From: Thermoplasmata archaeon | Lineage (GTDB): Archaea; Thermoplasmatota; Thermoplasmata; Thermoplasmatales; Thermoplasmataceae | Direction of reading: 5' to 3' | Assembly (NCBI GenBank): GCA_021810045.1 | Contig: JAJZJR010000012.1 | Coordinates: 1-62,684, forward strand | Length of the DNA: 62,684 bases | Shown: positions 8,609-18,077 of the stretch, piece after piece | Numbering within the stretch: position 1 is the stretch's first letter | Layout of the letters: every line of letters starts with the position of its first letter | Translations under genes and position numbers: made by a program | Notes under the pieces: model-generated | What the model was told of the DNA's origin: nothing | What the model saw: the letters and a program-made list of their open reading frames with translations, nothing else | Databases searched by the model: none

Positions 8609-10453
8609 ATGGGGAAGGAACACACTGTTGAACAGTACCTCAAACTCAGAAACCTCTCATCTGTCTCAATGGACAGGAAGGGAGAAAATATTGTGCTGGA
8701 AGTTTCAAATACCTTTCATGAGAAGAAAAAGCCTACGGAGACTGCAGTGGTTGTATTTTCTGCAAAAGAAAGAAAACTCATTCATGAATTCAGGGAGACA
8801 AACGTAAGAAAATACTCTCCGTTATTCAGCGAGGACGGCAACAGAGTGGCATTCCTTGAAAAGAATTCGGATAGGCACTACCTTGTTGTCCATAACCTGA
8901 AGGAGAACATTTCCGAGAAACTGGAACTTGATGGTGAACCCTCCCAGATTCAATGGAACAGGGATTCAATCCTTGTTCTCAAGAACGAGCCCAAGGATCC
9001 CGCTCTAAAGAAAAAGCATGAAGATGGGCTTGACGGGACATTCTTCGAAGAAGAGGACCCTTTCAGCTCCCTTTACCAGTATATCCCCGGATCAGGGTTC
9101 AGAAAACTCACAGAGAACATCCAGGTATGGGAATTTGATTCCGCCGGCAATGTTGCAGTGATAATCGCATCCCCAAGCCCGCAGGAAGCATCATGGTACC
9201 GCGCCAGGCTATATTCACTTGAAATCGAATCAGGGAAGATCAGGGAACTTTACAATCCCGGATTCAGGACCCTTGCCAGGCCAAAAGTGTCACCTGACGG
9301 TTCCAATGTTCTTGTTGCAGAGTCCCTTAGAAGCGACAGGGGTCTTACATATGGTGACATCCTTAAAGTGAATATACAAAGCGGAAAGACAGAAAACATT
9401 ACAGCTGGCCTGAAAAGGAGTTATTCTGACATGGTGTGGCTCGACAGCAGCAAATTCGCAACACTGTGGTTACAGGAATGCACTTTCGGGATCTCGGAAT
9501 TCGATGGAGGGTTCAGGGATATCTGGAATGCAATGGGTACAGTTCTGTCACCATTCAACCCAGGTTTTGCTTACGCATCGGGAAGATATGCATTCGCCTT
9601 CACGGATCACAACAATCCCTCAGAACTTTACATTATGGGCCATGATGGCAGGGCAGAAAGAATAAGCAGCTTCAACTCCCACATGTCTGAGATGGAGAGA
9701 TACCCTGCCGAGGCAGTGAAGTGGAAAGCCGATGACGGGATGGAAATCCACGGCTTCCTAAGGAGTCTCGGCCCTGAAAAGCCTCTGGTCGTGTACGTCC
9801 ATGGGGGGCCCACTTCAGCTTCCACCATCTCATTCATGGACAGAAGCACCGTATACATGGGTTCAGGTTTCTCGGTGTTTGCACCCAACTACCGTGGAAG
9901 CACAGGTTCAGGAAGGGAATATGCTGAGGCAAATCGCAGGGACATGGGAGGGAAGGACTTCACAGACATCATGTCAGGCCTGGAACACCTGAAAAAAACC
10001 GGGAAACTGAAAACTGATAAAATATTCATAACAGGAGGCTCGTACGGTGGGTACATGACTGCATGGGCCGTCACTCAGACAAATGTATTCACTGCTGCTG
10101 CAGGACACTTTGGAATAACAGACTGGTTGAGCTTCCATGGAATGAGCAACATCCCGGACTGGGACCAGATCCACTACGACGATGATCCTTACAGCGGGGA
10201 ATTATATCCTAAGTTCAGTCCCATCAAGTATGTTAAAAATGTTGAAACGCCCATAATACTGCTGCATGGAATAAACGATCCTTGTGTGCCTGTTTCCCAG
10301 TACCACCAGTTCTACAGGGCACTGAAGGATCTTGGAAAGCCTGTCCGGTTGCTCCTGTTCCCAAGGGAAGGCCATGGGTTTTCTGAAAAAAAGCACATAG
10401 AACAGTCCATAGAGGAAAGTATCAGCTGGTTCAGGAATTACCTGAATCAGTGA
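8609..10453 (+). CDS. S9 family acylaminoacyl-peptidase / prolyl oligopeptidase
   Basis: A serine peptidase of about 614 residues. The N-terminal part (to about 370) is a seven-bladed beta-propeller with repeated SPDGSNV-type strands; the C-terminal alpha/beta hydrolase carries the nucleophile in GGSYGGY (about residues 475-481), the Asp in GINDPCVP (about 553) and the His in REGHGF (about 588). It cleaves small peptides or removes N-acylated residues in the cytoplasm. The frame is open to ATG 8459, but that stretch overlaps the divergent gene and lacks the family N-terminus; ATG 8609 (MGKEHTVEQYL) is the better start. It overlaps the convergent aminotransferase by 7 bp. Confidence 0.93.
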   Translation: MGKEHTVEQYLKLRNLSSVSMDRKGENIVLEVSNTFHEKKKPTETAVVVFSAKERKLIHEFRETNVRKYSPLFSEDGNRVAFLEKNSDRHYLVVHNLKENISEKLELDGEPSQIQWNRDSILVLKNEPKDPALKKKHEDGLDGTFFEEEDPFSSLYQYIPGSGFRKLTENIQVWEFDSAGNVAVIIASPSPQEASWYRARLYSLEIESGKIRELYNPGFRTLARPKVSPDGSNVLVAESLRSDRGLTYGDILKVNIQSGKTENITAGLKRSYSDMVWLDSSKFATLWLQECTFGISEFDGGFRDIWNAMGTVLSPFNPGFAYASGRYAFAFTDHNNPSELYIMGHDGRAERISSFNSHMSEMERYPAEAVKWKADDGMEIHGFLRSLGPEKPLVVYVHGGPTSASTISFMDRSTVYMGSGFSVFAPNYRGSTGSGREYAEANRRDMGGKDFTDIMSGLEHLKKTGKLKTDKIFITGGSYGGYMTAWAVTQTNVFTAAAGHFGITDWLSFHGMSNIPDWDQIHYDDDPYSGELYPKFSPIKYVKNVETPIILLHGINDPCVPVSQYHQFYRALKDLGKPVRLLLFPREGHGFSEKKHIEQSIEESISWFRNYLNQ

Positions 10454-11511
10454 AGTGTCTTCATATAGGAATCCAGGGCTTCCATGGATTCCCTGAATTT
10501 TTCAGGTTCCTCAGTGAAACATAGCCTGAAGCTCTTCTCCTCACCGAAATAGGATCCCGGACAGATGAGTATCTTCTCTTTTTCAAGTGCGCCTTTGCAG
10601 AAATCTTCTGCTTTCATGTCGTACCGGTATCTTACAAGGCCATAAGATCCATTTACAGGTTCTTCCCAGTGGAGGTTACTGTGTTCCTTCATGAATTTTT
10701 TCAGGTACTGCAGATTGGGTTCAAGAATATCTTTTCCCCTTTTCATGAACCAGTTCCTTTTGTCAAGGAACTGACCAGCTATCCACAGTGGATATTCCGG
10801 ATTCCTGATGCCTGTTATGTTCCTCAAATCACGGAGCATTTTCACAATTTCTTCAGAAGCTACGATCCATCCCACTCTCAAGCCTGAGAAACCATAGAAT
10901 TTGGTCATGCTTCCATTGACAACTATCTCCGGGGAATCCTCATAGAATGTCTCAGGTTTATCCCTGAAAGTGAACTCCAGAAACGCTTCATCCGCATACA
11001 TGAAGCCTCCATTCCTGAACTGCCTCTCCCTGATTCCACTTATGAATTCACTATCATGCAGGTTTCCTGCAGGATTGTTGGGGTTTGAGAAAAAGAATGC
11101 TTTGTTTCCCGGTTTCCCAGACATCTTTTCCTCTATCCGGTCAAAGGGAGCAAGAATGGTTTCAATTTCCATGTTCTGGGGAACGTTGAAAATTGGTTCA
11201 TATTCGGGGAGTCCCACGAACACGGGCAGATGTTTCGCCTTTGCTGCCATGCTCAGGAGACTGATGGATTCTGAACCTCCTGTAGTGAGAAAAACGTTTT
11301 CTTCAGGGAACCCGTAAAGTCTGCACAATTTCTCCCTGAAGAACTCTCTGGCATCGATCTTTTCCTTCTTCATGTCTTCGAGGGATGTATTTACTCCAAC
11401 CTCTGCAAAATCCGGTTCCTCAAGTCCGCTGCTTGAAAGATTGTGTTTAGTCTGTGAGAAGTGATCCTCAATCCAGCGGATGAGTTTCTGTTCCATTGGG
11501 TATTGAGACAT
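10447..11511 (-). CDS. class I/II PLP-dependent aminotransferase (HisC/CobD-like)
   Basis: A fold-type I aminotransferase of 354 residues. The GGSESISLLS loop, the FFSNPNNPAG substrate/PLP segment, the YADEAFLEF strand with the cofactor Asp, and the Schiff-base lysine in NGSMTKFYGFSGLRVGW identify it. Its size and spacing resemble histidinol-phosphate aminotransferase and L-threonine-O-3-phosphate decarboxylase. No histidine or cobamide genes are adjacent, so the substrate stays open. It lies 8 nt downstream of the epimerase gene, in the same direction. Confidence 0.85.
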   Translation of the reverse strand: MSQYPMEQKLIRWIEDHFSQTKHNLSSSGLEEPDFAEVGVNTSLEDMKKEKIDAREFFREKLCRLYGFPEENVFLTTGGSESISLLSMAAKAKHLPVFVGLPEYEPIFNVPQNMEIETILAPFDRIEEKMSGKPGNKAFFFSNPNNPAGNLHDSEFISGIRERQFRNGGFMYADEAFLEFTFRDKPETFYEDSPEIVVNGSMTKFYGFSGLRVGWIVASEEIVKMLRDLRNITGIRNPEYPLWIAGQFLDKRNWFMKRGKDILEPNLQYLKKFMKEHSNLHWEEPVNGSYGLVRYRYDMKAEDFCKGALEKEKILICPGSYFGEEKSFRLCFTEEPEKFRESMEALDSYMKTLH

Positions 11512-11519
11512 GAAAATCC

Positions 11520-12470
11520 CTAGAGCCCCATCTGGGAGATAGTTTCCCTGGTTGCCTGTATAACTGCCCCGTCGCTGTCATACTTGTTTTTCCATCCTGT
11601 GGAGGCAAGTTTCTTCACATCGAGCTGAGCAATCTTCACGTCACCCTTCCAGCCTCTTCCGTTAACCCCGCCTGTGTAGTTGTATTTCACATCCTTGAGG
11701 CCAAGTTCAGAAACAACAATGTCTGCGATCCTTGTTACAGAGGTTGTTAGCGGGTTTCCAAGGTTGTAAATGTCGGTTTTCTGTGATTTCTCATGAACAT
11801 AAAGCATGGAGTTTACACAGTCCTCCACGTAGAGATACGATTTCCTCTGAGTTCCATCGCCAAGGATTTCCAGTTCCCTGTTGTTCTTCTGGAGTTTTTT
11901 CATGAAATCAAAGATAACACCATGGGTGGAATTCTTTCCAACAATGTTTGCAAACCTGAAGTTTGTTCCCTTTATGCCGTAGTAATGGGAATATGCAGTG
12001 ATGAATCCTTCACCAGCCATCTTGGAAGCTCCGTAGCTGGATATGGGCATGTAGGGGCCATAATCTTCAGGTGTGGGCATGACAGTTGCCTCGCCATACA
12101 CCGTGGAACTTGAAGCAAAGAGAATCTCCTTGACATCCTTCTTTCTCATGTATTCAAGGAGGTTGAAGGTCCCTTCCACATTGTTCTGGAAATCAACCCG
12201 GGGGTTCTCAGCACCGTTTCTTACATCTGAGTTTGCTGCCAGGTGTATCACAACATCAACATCATCCAGGCCGGGAACTGAGGGCAGATCATTTATATCG
12301 CCCCTTATGAACTTGAAATTCTCTGAACTCCTGAAAGGTTCAACATACCTCTCATCAACATTGGAAAGGTTGTCCAGGGCTATGACTTCGTTGTCCTGCA
12401 CCAGTGCTTCAACCATGTTCGAGCCAATAAATCCCGCGCCGCCTGTAACAAGTATCTTCTTTCCTTTCAT
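11520..12470 (-). CDS. NAD-dependent sugar-nucleotide epimerase/dehydratase (GalE-like)
   Basis: A 316-residue extended SDR. GGAGFIGSN (residues 10-18) is the NAD loop, DVVIHLAA follows at about 73-80, catalytic Ser sits in FASSSTVYG, and SYGASK holds the Tyr/Lys pair. The C-terminal sugar-nucleotide domain includes RFANIVG and the YLYVEDCV block. UDP-glucose 4-epimerase is the nearest guess; UDP-glucuronate or dTDP-sugar enzymes remain possible. It probably supplies activated sugar for surface glycoprotein or glycolipid. It precedes the aminotransferase (8-nt gap), so a joint amino-sugar role is conceivable but unproven. Confidence 0.88.
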   Translation of the reverse strand: MKGKKILVTGGAGFIGSNMVEALVQDNEVIALDNLSNVDERYVEPFRSSENFKFIRGDINDLPSVPGLDDVDVVIHLAANSDVRNGAENPRVDFQNNVEGTFNLLEYMRKKDVKEILFASSSTVYGEATVMPTPEDYGPYMPISSYGASKMAGEGFITAYSHYYGIKGTNFRFANIVGKNSTHGVIFDFMKKLQKNNRELEILGDGTQRKSYLYVEDCVNSMLYVHEKSQKTDIYNLGNPLTTSVTRIADIVVSELGLKDVKYNYTGGVNGRGWKGDVKIAQLDVKKLASTGWKNKYDSDGAVIQATRETISQMGL

Positions 12471-12529
12471 TGAGAGGTTTCCTCCTTCAGTTACCGGGTT
12501 ATTTTCAATTATGTGTTAAAGGTTCGCAG

Positions 12530-13678
12530 TCATACCCTGTATGTCCTGTACCTGGCAAAGAAGGCCACATCGTACGCTATCTTGATCAGTGCAGCCGAGA
12601 AGAATACGCCCTCAGGAAACACTTCAAACAGAAGTCCCGCCAGTCCTGGGCCAGGTATCTGCATCCCGTTCCTGACGCCCAGTAATATGGAATTGCTTGC
12701 AACCCGTGCATCCTTTGGAATCTTTGTATTTATGAGGCTGTCCCTGGGAGGCACATCCATCTGGCTGGTGGTCTGTCTGAGATAAAGGAAAAGCTCACTG
12801 ATGACAAGACTGTGGAAAACCGGTACAAGGAAGAGCATCACGTTGCTGAACAGGTGGGTATACACCATGGTCCGAACCAGTCCCAGGTTTTTGGACAACC
12901 TTCCTGACAGGATCACGGAGATGGCAGTTACAATATTCACTATTATGAAAATCAGGCCTGCTCCAGAGAGGCTTATGTGGTAAACCACCTTGAACCAGAG
13001 GGTTATAATTGCAGTGTTGACCAGCCCTCCTCCAAGAGAATCCACGGAAAACAGTGCAGCAAGGGCTTTGACATCTCTTTTGACCTCAGGATCTGATATC
13101 GCCTGTTTCTGTGCCTTCGGTTTCAGTTCAGGGAACTTCTGCCATAAGTAGATGGCAACCTGCAACACAGAAAGTATGAAGTCTATGAGGAAAATGGTCT
13201 CAAAACTGAGGCCCTTGTCAAAGAAGAGAAGGGCACTTGCAAGGGCTCCACTGGCATAGGAAGCAAAATTGTACACGGAAAACATCATGGTCTTCCGGTG
13301 CTGGTCTTCTATGGAAATACTGATTGTGTACTGTTCCAGGGACTGATTTGTTGTAAGATCCCTTCCTGCAAAGGAAAGTGCACCTATCACCATTGCAATG
13401 AGCAGGAAATAGATGTTGTTTCCAAGATACAATATGATCAGGGACAAACTGAAAAGACCTGACATCAGGAGAAGCTTATGCTTTATCCTCATCTTTGCTG
13501 CAGTGAATAGATAGAGGTACAGCGTAGAAATGCCAAGGCTTACCAAGACAACAATGGAAGTGTAAAGTGCACTGAATCCAAGAAAGGCAAGGTAAAATGG
13601 AATGGATATTGCAAGAGAAGTGAAAATGAATGATCTTATGGCCTTGGCCAGTGAAAGCATTGGTCCCGGTTTTGGCAT
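12530..13678 (-). CDS. major facilitator superfamily transporter
   Basis: A 382-residue membrane protein with about 10-12 hydrophobic helices and no signal peptide. A central cytoplasmic loop rich in Lys/Glu/Gln (around residues 180-200) divides two halves. A GRLSKNLGL segment resembles the MFS motif A loop at the start of the second half. It most likely exports or imports a small solute by proton coupling. Substrate unknown. It is 60 nt upstream of the epimerase in the same direction and may share its transcript. Confidence 0.85.
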   Translation of the reverse strand: MPKPGPMLSLAKAIRSFIFTSLAISIPFYLAFLGFSALYTSIVVLVSLGISTLYLYLFTAAKMRIKHKLLLMSGLFSLSLIILYLGNNIYFLLIAMVIGALSFAGRDLTTNQSLEQYTISISIEDQHRKTMMFSVYNFASYASGALASALLFFDKGLSFETIFLIDFILSVLQVAIYLWQKFPELKPKAQKQAISDPEVKRDVKALAALFSVDSLGGGLVNTAIITLWFKVVYHISLSGAGLIFIIVNIVTAISVILSGRLSKNLGLVRTMVYTHLFSNVMLFLVPVFHSLVISELFLYLRQTTSQMDVPPRDSLINTKIPKDARVASNSILLGVRNGMQIPGPGLAGLLFEVFPEGVFFSAALIKIAYDVAFFARYRTYRV

Positions 13679-13803
13679 GAGTGTGGATTTACTGGTTGTT
13701 GAAAAAACTTATTTTTCATAAGGATATTGAAAAAACATCATGAGAATTACACTTGTTTTCCATGGGCACCGCAAATCCACCGTATCAAAATCCAGGTACG
13801 AAA

Positions 13804-14580
13804 TCAGCTGAAGAACTGGTAGTCGTAAAGGACCATGACATCCGCATCCCTGTCCACGGTTCTTACCCGTGATATGCTCTCCTTTGCAGCCCTGAGATTC
13901 TCCGAATAGCAGAAGAGTACACCTGCGGTGGCGTCCCTGATCATGAAAATGGTCTGTGGTTCAAGCAACTGTGACAGGGCATTGACCTGGTGAGAGAATA
14001 TGGAATAAATCACTACATCGCCTCCTGAGAGGTCTATCTGGGATACAACCCCGATAAGCCTGTTCTTCAGGAGGAGGTTCATCCTTCGCTTCACAGTCAT
14101 ATATGGAAGATCCAGTTTTGCTGCAATGTCCGTAACAGACATCCTTGGATCCTGGCGAAGAAGCTTTATGATCTCCCTGTCGTTGCTGTTCAGGTTCATG
14201 CCGATCTGGCCCGTGGGAGGAATGTACTTCATTACAGGCTCTCCAAGTTCCTTTCCAGCCTCAGCAATCTTCTTCTCCACATCTTCAACTTTTTCCCCCC
14301 GGAAACCGTAGAGCGTGATTTCCTCAAGGCATTTCGTAACAGATGAGACTTCCCCTGTGTATTCCTTATCGGATTTGAATGCTGCAAAACCCTCTACCTT
14401 GCCATCAAGAATGGGACTGACAATAAGGGAATACCCTTTGATCACGCCATCTGCAATGAGCTTGTTTATCCTGTATCCAAGAGCCTGTGCTGAGATTCCC
14501 ACATTCTGGGCTATCTGCCTCTGGGATACCCGTCCGTCCTTCAGAAGATTGAAAAGAATTTTCTTGTCGACCTGGTCCAT
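13804..14580 (-). CDS. Lrp/AsnC-type regulator with two winged-helix domains
   Basis: A 258-residue DNA-binding protein with duplicated winged helices: DKKILFNLLKDGRVSQRQIA with AQNVGISAQALGYRINKL (residues 5-45), and NDREIIKLLRQDPRMSVTDI with AAKLDLPYMTVKRRMNLLL (about 135-170). The rest is mixed alpha/beta but not a clear RAM ligand domain. Tandem-HTH Lrp relatives of this size are common in Thermoplasmatales. It is divergent from egtB with only 124 nt between the starts, so it may regulate the ergothioneine genes and itself. That link is an inference from position. Confidence 0.87.
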   Translation of the reverse strand: MDQVDKKILFNLLKDGRVSQRQIAQNVGISAQALGYRINKLIADGVIKGYSLIVSPILDGKVEGFAAFKSDKEYTGEVSSVTKCLEEITLYGFRGEKVEDVEKKIAEAGKELGEPVMKYIPPTGQIGMNLNSNDREIIKLLRQDPRMSVTDIAAKLDLPYMTVKRRMNLLLKNRLIGVVSQIDLSGGDVVIYSIFSHQVNALSQLLEPQTIFMIRDATAGVLFCYSENLRAAKESISRVRTVDRDADVMVLYDYQFFS

Positions 14581-14624
14581 GTTTTCTAACCTATGGATAA
14601 GTACTGAACTATTAATTACATTGC

Positions 14625-14695
14625 CTTTTTATAGGGATTATCAGAAAAGGTTAATTCCAACGAAAGTCATGGAATAAACTGTACTGCCCGGAGGG
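14625..14695 (+). promoter_or_regulatory. egtB promoter and ribosome-binding site
   Basis: CTTTTTATAG at 14625-14634 is a plausible archaeal TATA element, and GGAGGG at 14690-14695 is a strong Shine-Dalgarno match 9 nt before the egtB ATG. The region is shared with the divergent Lrp-type gene (start 14580). Confidence 0.5.
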
Positions 14696-14704
14696 ACAGT
14701 TATC

Positions 14705-15985
14705 ATGAACAAATCAGAAACTAGGAATAATTCTGACAGTGAAAACATTGTGGAAGGTTTTCAGAAAACCAGGCAAACCACAATGGAGCTTTGCAAACCT
14801 CTGGAAAGAGACGATTACATGGTTCAGTCCACCCCTGACACAAGCCCTCCAAAATGGCATCTTGGTCATACCACATGGTTTTTCGAGAAATTCATACTCA
14901 GACCCATGGCCAGGAACTACAGGGCATTCGATGAGAAACTCGACTACGTCTTTAATTCCTATTACGAGACCGTAGGGGATTTTGTCCCGAAGTCCATGAG
15001 GGCAACCATTTCTAGGCCCTCCCTGGAAACAGTGCTTGACTACAGGAAGCACGTTGAAGACTCAATGCTCTCACTCCTAAGCGAATCAGGAAGGAATCAG
15101 GAGATTCTGGAAAGAACACTGCTCGGCATCAACCATGAGCAGCAGCACCAGGAACTTCTCCTCATGGATATAAAGAGGAATTACTATGAATCCTCCTTCA
15201 GGCCTGCTTATGCAGATGGAAGAAAACCCACATCTTCTGGCATTGACAGCAGGTACCATGATTTCACTGAACAGACAGCTTTCATTGGTTTTGATGGCCA
15301 CGGTTTCAGCTTTGACAATGAAACACCCCGCCACAGGGAGCTTGTACCTCCTTTTTCCATCGCAAACCGGCCTGTTACCAACGGGGAGTTCATGAGATTC
15401 ATTGAGGACGGAGGCTACAGGAAACCGGATCTATGGCTGTCAATGGGCTGGAGCTGGCTCAGGAAAAACAGAATCGAAATGCCTCTGTACTGGGAGAAGA
15501 AAGATGGTAACTTCAGGTACTTCACATTGTACGGAATGCAGGACGTTGATCCAGGTGAACCCGTCATGCACATCTCGTATTATGAAGCAGACGCATTTGC
15601 CAGGTGGGCAGGAGCAAAACTTCCAACTGAATCGCAGTGGGAAGTTGCCATGGCTTCGTCAATGCACCATGGGGATGAAAACTTCCTTGAAACCTGGAAA
15701 TACACTCCATTTATGGACGATTCTTCTCAAGGTATATCCGCCACAGGGAACGTATGGGAATGGACTCTCAGCTCATACCTGCCTTACCCTGGATTCAGGC
15801 CACTTGGGGGCTCTCTTGGGGAATACAATGGAAAATTCATGTCAGGACAGATGGTGCTGAAAGGATCAAGTTTCAGCACTCCAAAAGGCCATTCAAGGAC
15901 ATCCTACAGGAATTTTTATGTTCCGTGGAGCAGATGGCAGTTTTCGGGAATGAGGATTGCAAAGGATGGATACAATGGACAATAA
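14705..15985 (+). CDS. egtB: EgtB-type iron-dependent sulfoxide synthase, ergothioneine biosynthesis
   Basis: A 426-residue protein of the EgtB family. The N-terminal DinB-like helical domain carries the iron ligands: WHLGHTTWFFEKF (about residues 50-62) and NHEQQHQE (about 143-150), forming the HX3HXE triad. The C-terminal half is a formylglycine-generating-enzyme-like domain (NGEFMRFIEDGGY, ARWAGAKLPTESQWEVA, ATGNVWEWT). EgtB joins hercynine to a thiol donor with oxygen. No gamma-glutamyl-cysteine ligase (egtA) or egtC amidase is nearby, which favours a subtype that uses cysteine directly. It overlaps egtD, so the two are co-expressed. Confidence 0.93.
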   Translation: MNKSETRNNSDSENIVEGFQKTRQTTMELCKPLERDDYMVQSTPDTSPPKWHLGHTTWFFEKFILRPMARNYRAFDEKLDYVFNSYYETVGDFVPKSMRATISRPSLETVLDYRKHVEDSMLSLLSESGRNQEILERTLLGINHEQQHQELLLMDIKRNYYESSFRPAYADGRKPTSSGIDSRYHDFTEQTAFIGFDGHGFSFDNETPRHRELVPPFSIANRPVTNGEFMRFIEDGGYRKPDLWLSMGWSWLRKNRIEMPLYWEKKDGNFRYFTLYGMQDVDPGEPVMHISYYEADAFARWAGAKLPTESQWEVAMASSMHHGDENFLETWKYTPFMDDSSQGISATGNVWEWTLSSYLPYPGFRPLGGSLGEYNGKFMSGQMVLKGSSFSTPKGHSRTSYRNFYVPWSRWQFSGMRIAKDGYNGQ

Positions 15986-16931
15986 AACAGAAATCATAGA
16001 CATGAAGCCCAAAATATCCGATTTCAGGACAGAGATAATCATGGGTCTTCAAAATAACCCAAAGAACACTCATCCAAAATTCCTCTACGACGAGAAGGGA
16101 TCAAACCTTTTTGACCAGATCACAGGGCTGGAGGAATATTATCCCACAAGGTCTGAAACTGAGATACTTGAAAAGCAGGGACCCGGCATTGCAGAATATA
16201 TTGGAGAAAACTCATTCATAATTGAACTCGGTGGGGGAAACGGCACTAAGGGCTCAATTCTTCTCAGGTCGCTAAAAGCCCCTCTGGGATATATTCTGGT
16301 AGACATATCAAAGGATGCACTGGAACTTGCTGTCAGGAATATATCGTCAAGATATCCGGAACTTGAAGTGAAGGGAATCTGTGCAGACTACACCGACACA
16401 GAGGTCATGGAAAACCTGAAGGTTCCAGGAAGGAAAAGTATAGTTTTTCTCGGTTCAACCATTGGAAACATGGAGCCTCCTGAGGCTTACAGATTTGTTG
16501 AAAGCTGCAGGAAGATAATGTCAGATGGAGACACCCTGACAATTGGCGTTGATCTCAAGAAGGACATCACTAAGCTGGAGAGGGCGTACAATGATTCCAT
16601 GGGAATAACCGCGGAGTTCAATGAAAATCTCATAGAGAGGATAAACCAGGTGTTCGGCTGCAAAATAGGGAAATCCGCGTTCAGGCACAAAGCCTTCTAC
16701 AACAGGGAAAAGGGAAGGATAGAGATGCACCTTGAAAGCACCACGGATCAGGAAATAGTCCTGGACGGTATCAGGATAGGATTCCGGAAAGGAGAGACAA
16801 TCCACACAGAAAACTCCTACAAGTACTCTCTGGAGGATTTCGAAAGCATGCTGAAGGAGGCCCGCCTCAGGAATATTGTGCACTGGACGGATTCCGGAGA
16901 AAACTTTGCCCTCTTCTCAGCCACCACCTGA
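15966..16931 (+). CDS. egtD: EgtD L-histidine N-alpha-methyltransferase
   Basis: A SAM-dependent methyltransferase of about 321 residues that trimethylates histidine to hercynine, the first ergothioneine step. Family marks are FLYDEKGSNLFDQI, EYYPTRSETEIL, the SAM loop ELGGGNGTKG, LVDISKDAL, FLGSTIGNM and IGVDLKKD; the C-terminal IEMHL strand is also typical of DUF2260/EgtD. Upstream in-frame TTG (15957) is possible, but ATG 15966 lies about 9 nt after a TGAGGA ribosome site and is preferred; ATG 15975 is a further option. The start lies inside egtB. Confidence 0.93.
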   Translation: MDTMDNKTEIIDMKPKISDFRTEIIMGLQNNPKNTHPKFLYDEKGSNLFDQITGLEEYYPTRSETEILEKQGPGIAEYIGENSFIIELGGGNGTKGSILLRSLKAPLGYILVDISKDALELAVRNISSRYPELEVKGICADYTDTEVMENLKVPGRKSIVFLGSTIGNMEPPEAYRFVESCRKIMSDGDTLTIGVDLKKDITKLERAYNDSMGITAEFNENLIERINQVFGCKIGKSAFRHKAFYNREKGRIEMHLESTTDQEIVLDGIRIGFRKGETIHTENSYKYSLEDFESMLKEARLRNIVHWTDSGENFALFSATT

Positions 16932-16984
16932 TTTCAAATTCGCCACTGCGTAAACGTTAAAACCGGTTTGGCATAGTTCAGGCC

Positions 16985-17467
16985 ATGAAGGAAGAGATCA
17001 GCAGCGGCATTGTTGTTTACCGGGAGGAAAACGGTGCACGGAAATATCTTCTTCTCAACAGGAGGGAAGGATTTCTTGATTTTCCAAAGGGACACATTGA
17101 GGCAGGGGAAAATGAGGAAACTGCTGCTGAGAGAGAAACACTTGAGGAAACCGGACTTCACGTGAAACCCCTGCCTGGATTCAGGAAGGAAACAGTCTAC
17201 TGGTTCAGGGCACCGGCATTAACTGAGGAGGAAAAGGAGCAGTCAGTGTCCCAGTACGCCAAAAAAAGGGCAAACAGGGAACTGATACACAAGAGACTTG
17301 TAATGTTCCTCGGGAAAGCACCACATGGTGAGGAACCTGAAGTATCCGTTGAACACACAGGTTTCCAGTGGCTGGATTATGAACGATGCCTTTCCCTGCT
17401 CAGGTATGACAACCAGAAGGAACTTCTTGGGGAAGCAGAGAAATTCCTGTCGGCTCCCGGAAAATGA
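16985..17467 (+). CDS. Nudix hydrolase (Ap4A hydrolase-like)
   Basis: A 160-residue Nudix protein. The box GHIEAGENEETAAERETLEE at about residues 38-57 matches GX5EX7REUXEEXGU, with the catalytic Glu residues in RETLEETG. The opening MKEEISSGIVVYREENG and a single domain resemble NUDT2/diadenosine tetraphosphatase-like enzymes. It would hydrolyse a nucleoside diphosphate-linked compound in the cytoplasm. It lies 54 nt after egtD in the same direction, so it may ride on that transcript; no functional tie to ergothioneine is evident. Confidence 0.9.
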   Translation: MKEEISSGIVVYREENGARKYLLLNRREGFLDFPKGHIEAGENEETAAERETLEETGLHVKPLPGFRKETVYWFRAPALTEEEKEQSVSQYAKKRANRELIHKRLVMFLGKAPHGEEPEVSVEHTGFQWLDYERCLSLLRYDNQKELLGEAEKFLSAPGK

Positions 17468-17473
17468 AATTAT

Positions 17474-18076
17474 TCAGTAACTTCTTCTCATGCTGCCATT
17501 TTCCATAACATAGAGGTGTTCACCCTGCATGTCAGCAAGGGAATGGGCAACAATAATTACATCTGTTTTCAGGGAACCGGAAAGCCTTGTTATTTCTGCA
17601 AAGACTTCTTTTGCATAGCTGAGGTTTGAAAGTGCCTCATCGATGAGCAGTGCCTCAGGTTTCCTGTAAAAAGCAGTTGCAAGGGCCACCCTGATTTTCT
17701 GTCCCATGCTGAGATTTCCAACTTTTCCCCTGAAGTCTATGCCAAAGCTTTCCTTAAGCTCCCCTATAAGTCCAGTATCTGCGTCAGGTTTACCAGGGAA
17801 CGCAATGTGTTTTTCAACACTGAGATTGCCAATGTAGGAATTGGGTGTTATGTGTACTATGTTCCTCCTCTGTATCTCCATGGAAGTGATGTCTCTTCCG
17901 TTCAGCATTATGGTTCCGGAATCAACTGGAACAAACCCTGCCAGGGCATTGAGGAATGTTGACTTACCGGTTCCATTTTCTCCGGTCAGTATTGTAACGC
18001 CTCCGTCGTGGAAACTGGCATTGAGGCCGAATTCTCCACGTTTTAACTTAAACTCTGCCTCTATCAGATGTTCCAC
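17474..18076 (-). CDS. ABC transporter ATP-binding protein (molybdate/tungstate-type)
   Basis: An ABC ATPase of about 200 residues with Walker A GENGTGKST, the signature LSMGQ, Walker B ALLIDEA and a switch His in VAHSL. It powers the import system encoded just upstream. The frame is open to 18130, but that would overlap the permease by 53 bp. GTG 18076, one nucleotide after the permease stop and preceded by GATGAG, is the likely coupled start. It is shorter than ModC because the C-terminal regulatory MOP/TOBE domain is absent. Confidence 0.88.
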   Translation of the reverse strand: MEHLIEAEFKLKRGEFGLNASFHDGGVTILTGENGTGKSTFLNALAGFVPVDSGTIMLNGRDITSMEIQRRNIVHITPNSYIGNLSVEKHIAFPGKPDADTGLIGELKESFGIDFRGKVGNLSMGQKIRVALATAFYRKPEALLIDEALSNLSYAKEVFAEITRLSGSLKTDVIIVAHSLADMQGEHLYVMENGSMRRSY

Positions 18077-18077
18077 C

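Noticed and set aside
13740-13811. Short plus-strand frame (MRITLVFHGHRKS...), 23 codons, before the Lrp-type gene end
   Set aside because: It looks like the start of a small carrier protein but stops after 23 codons and overlaps the Lrp gene end; too short to support as a gene or remnant.
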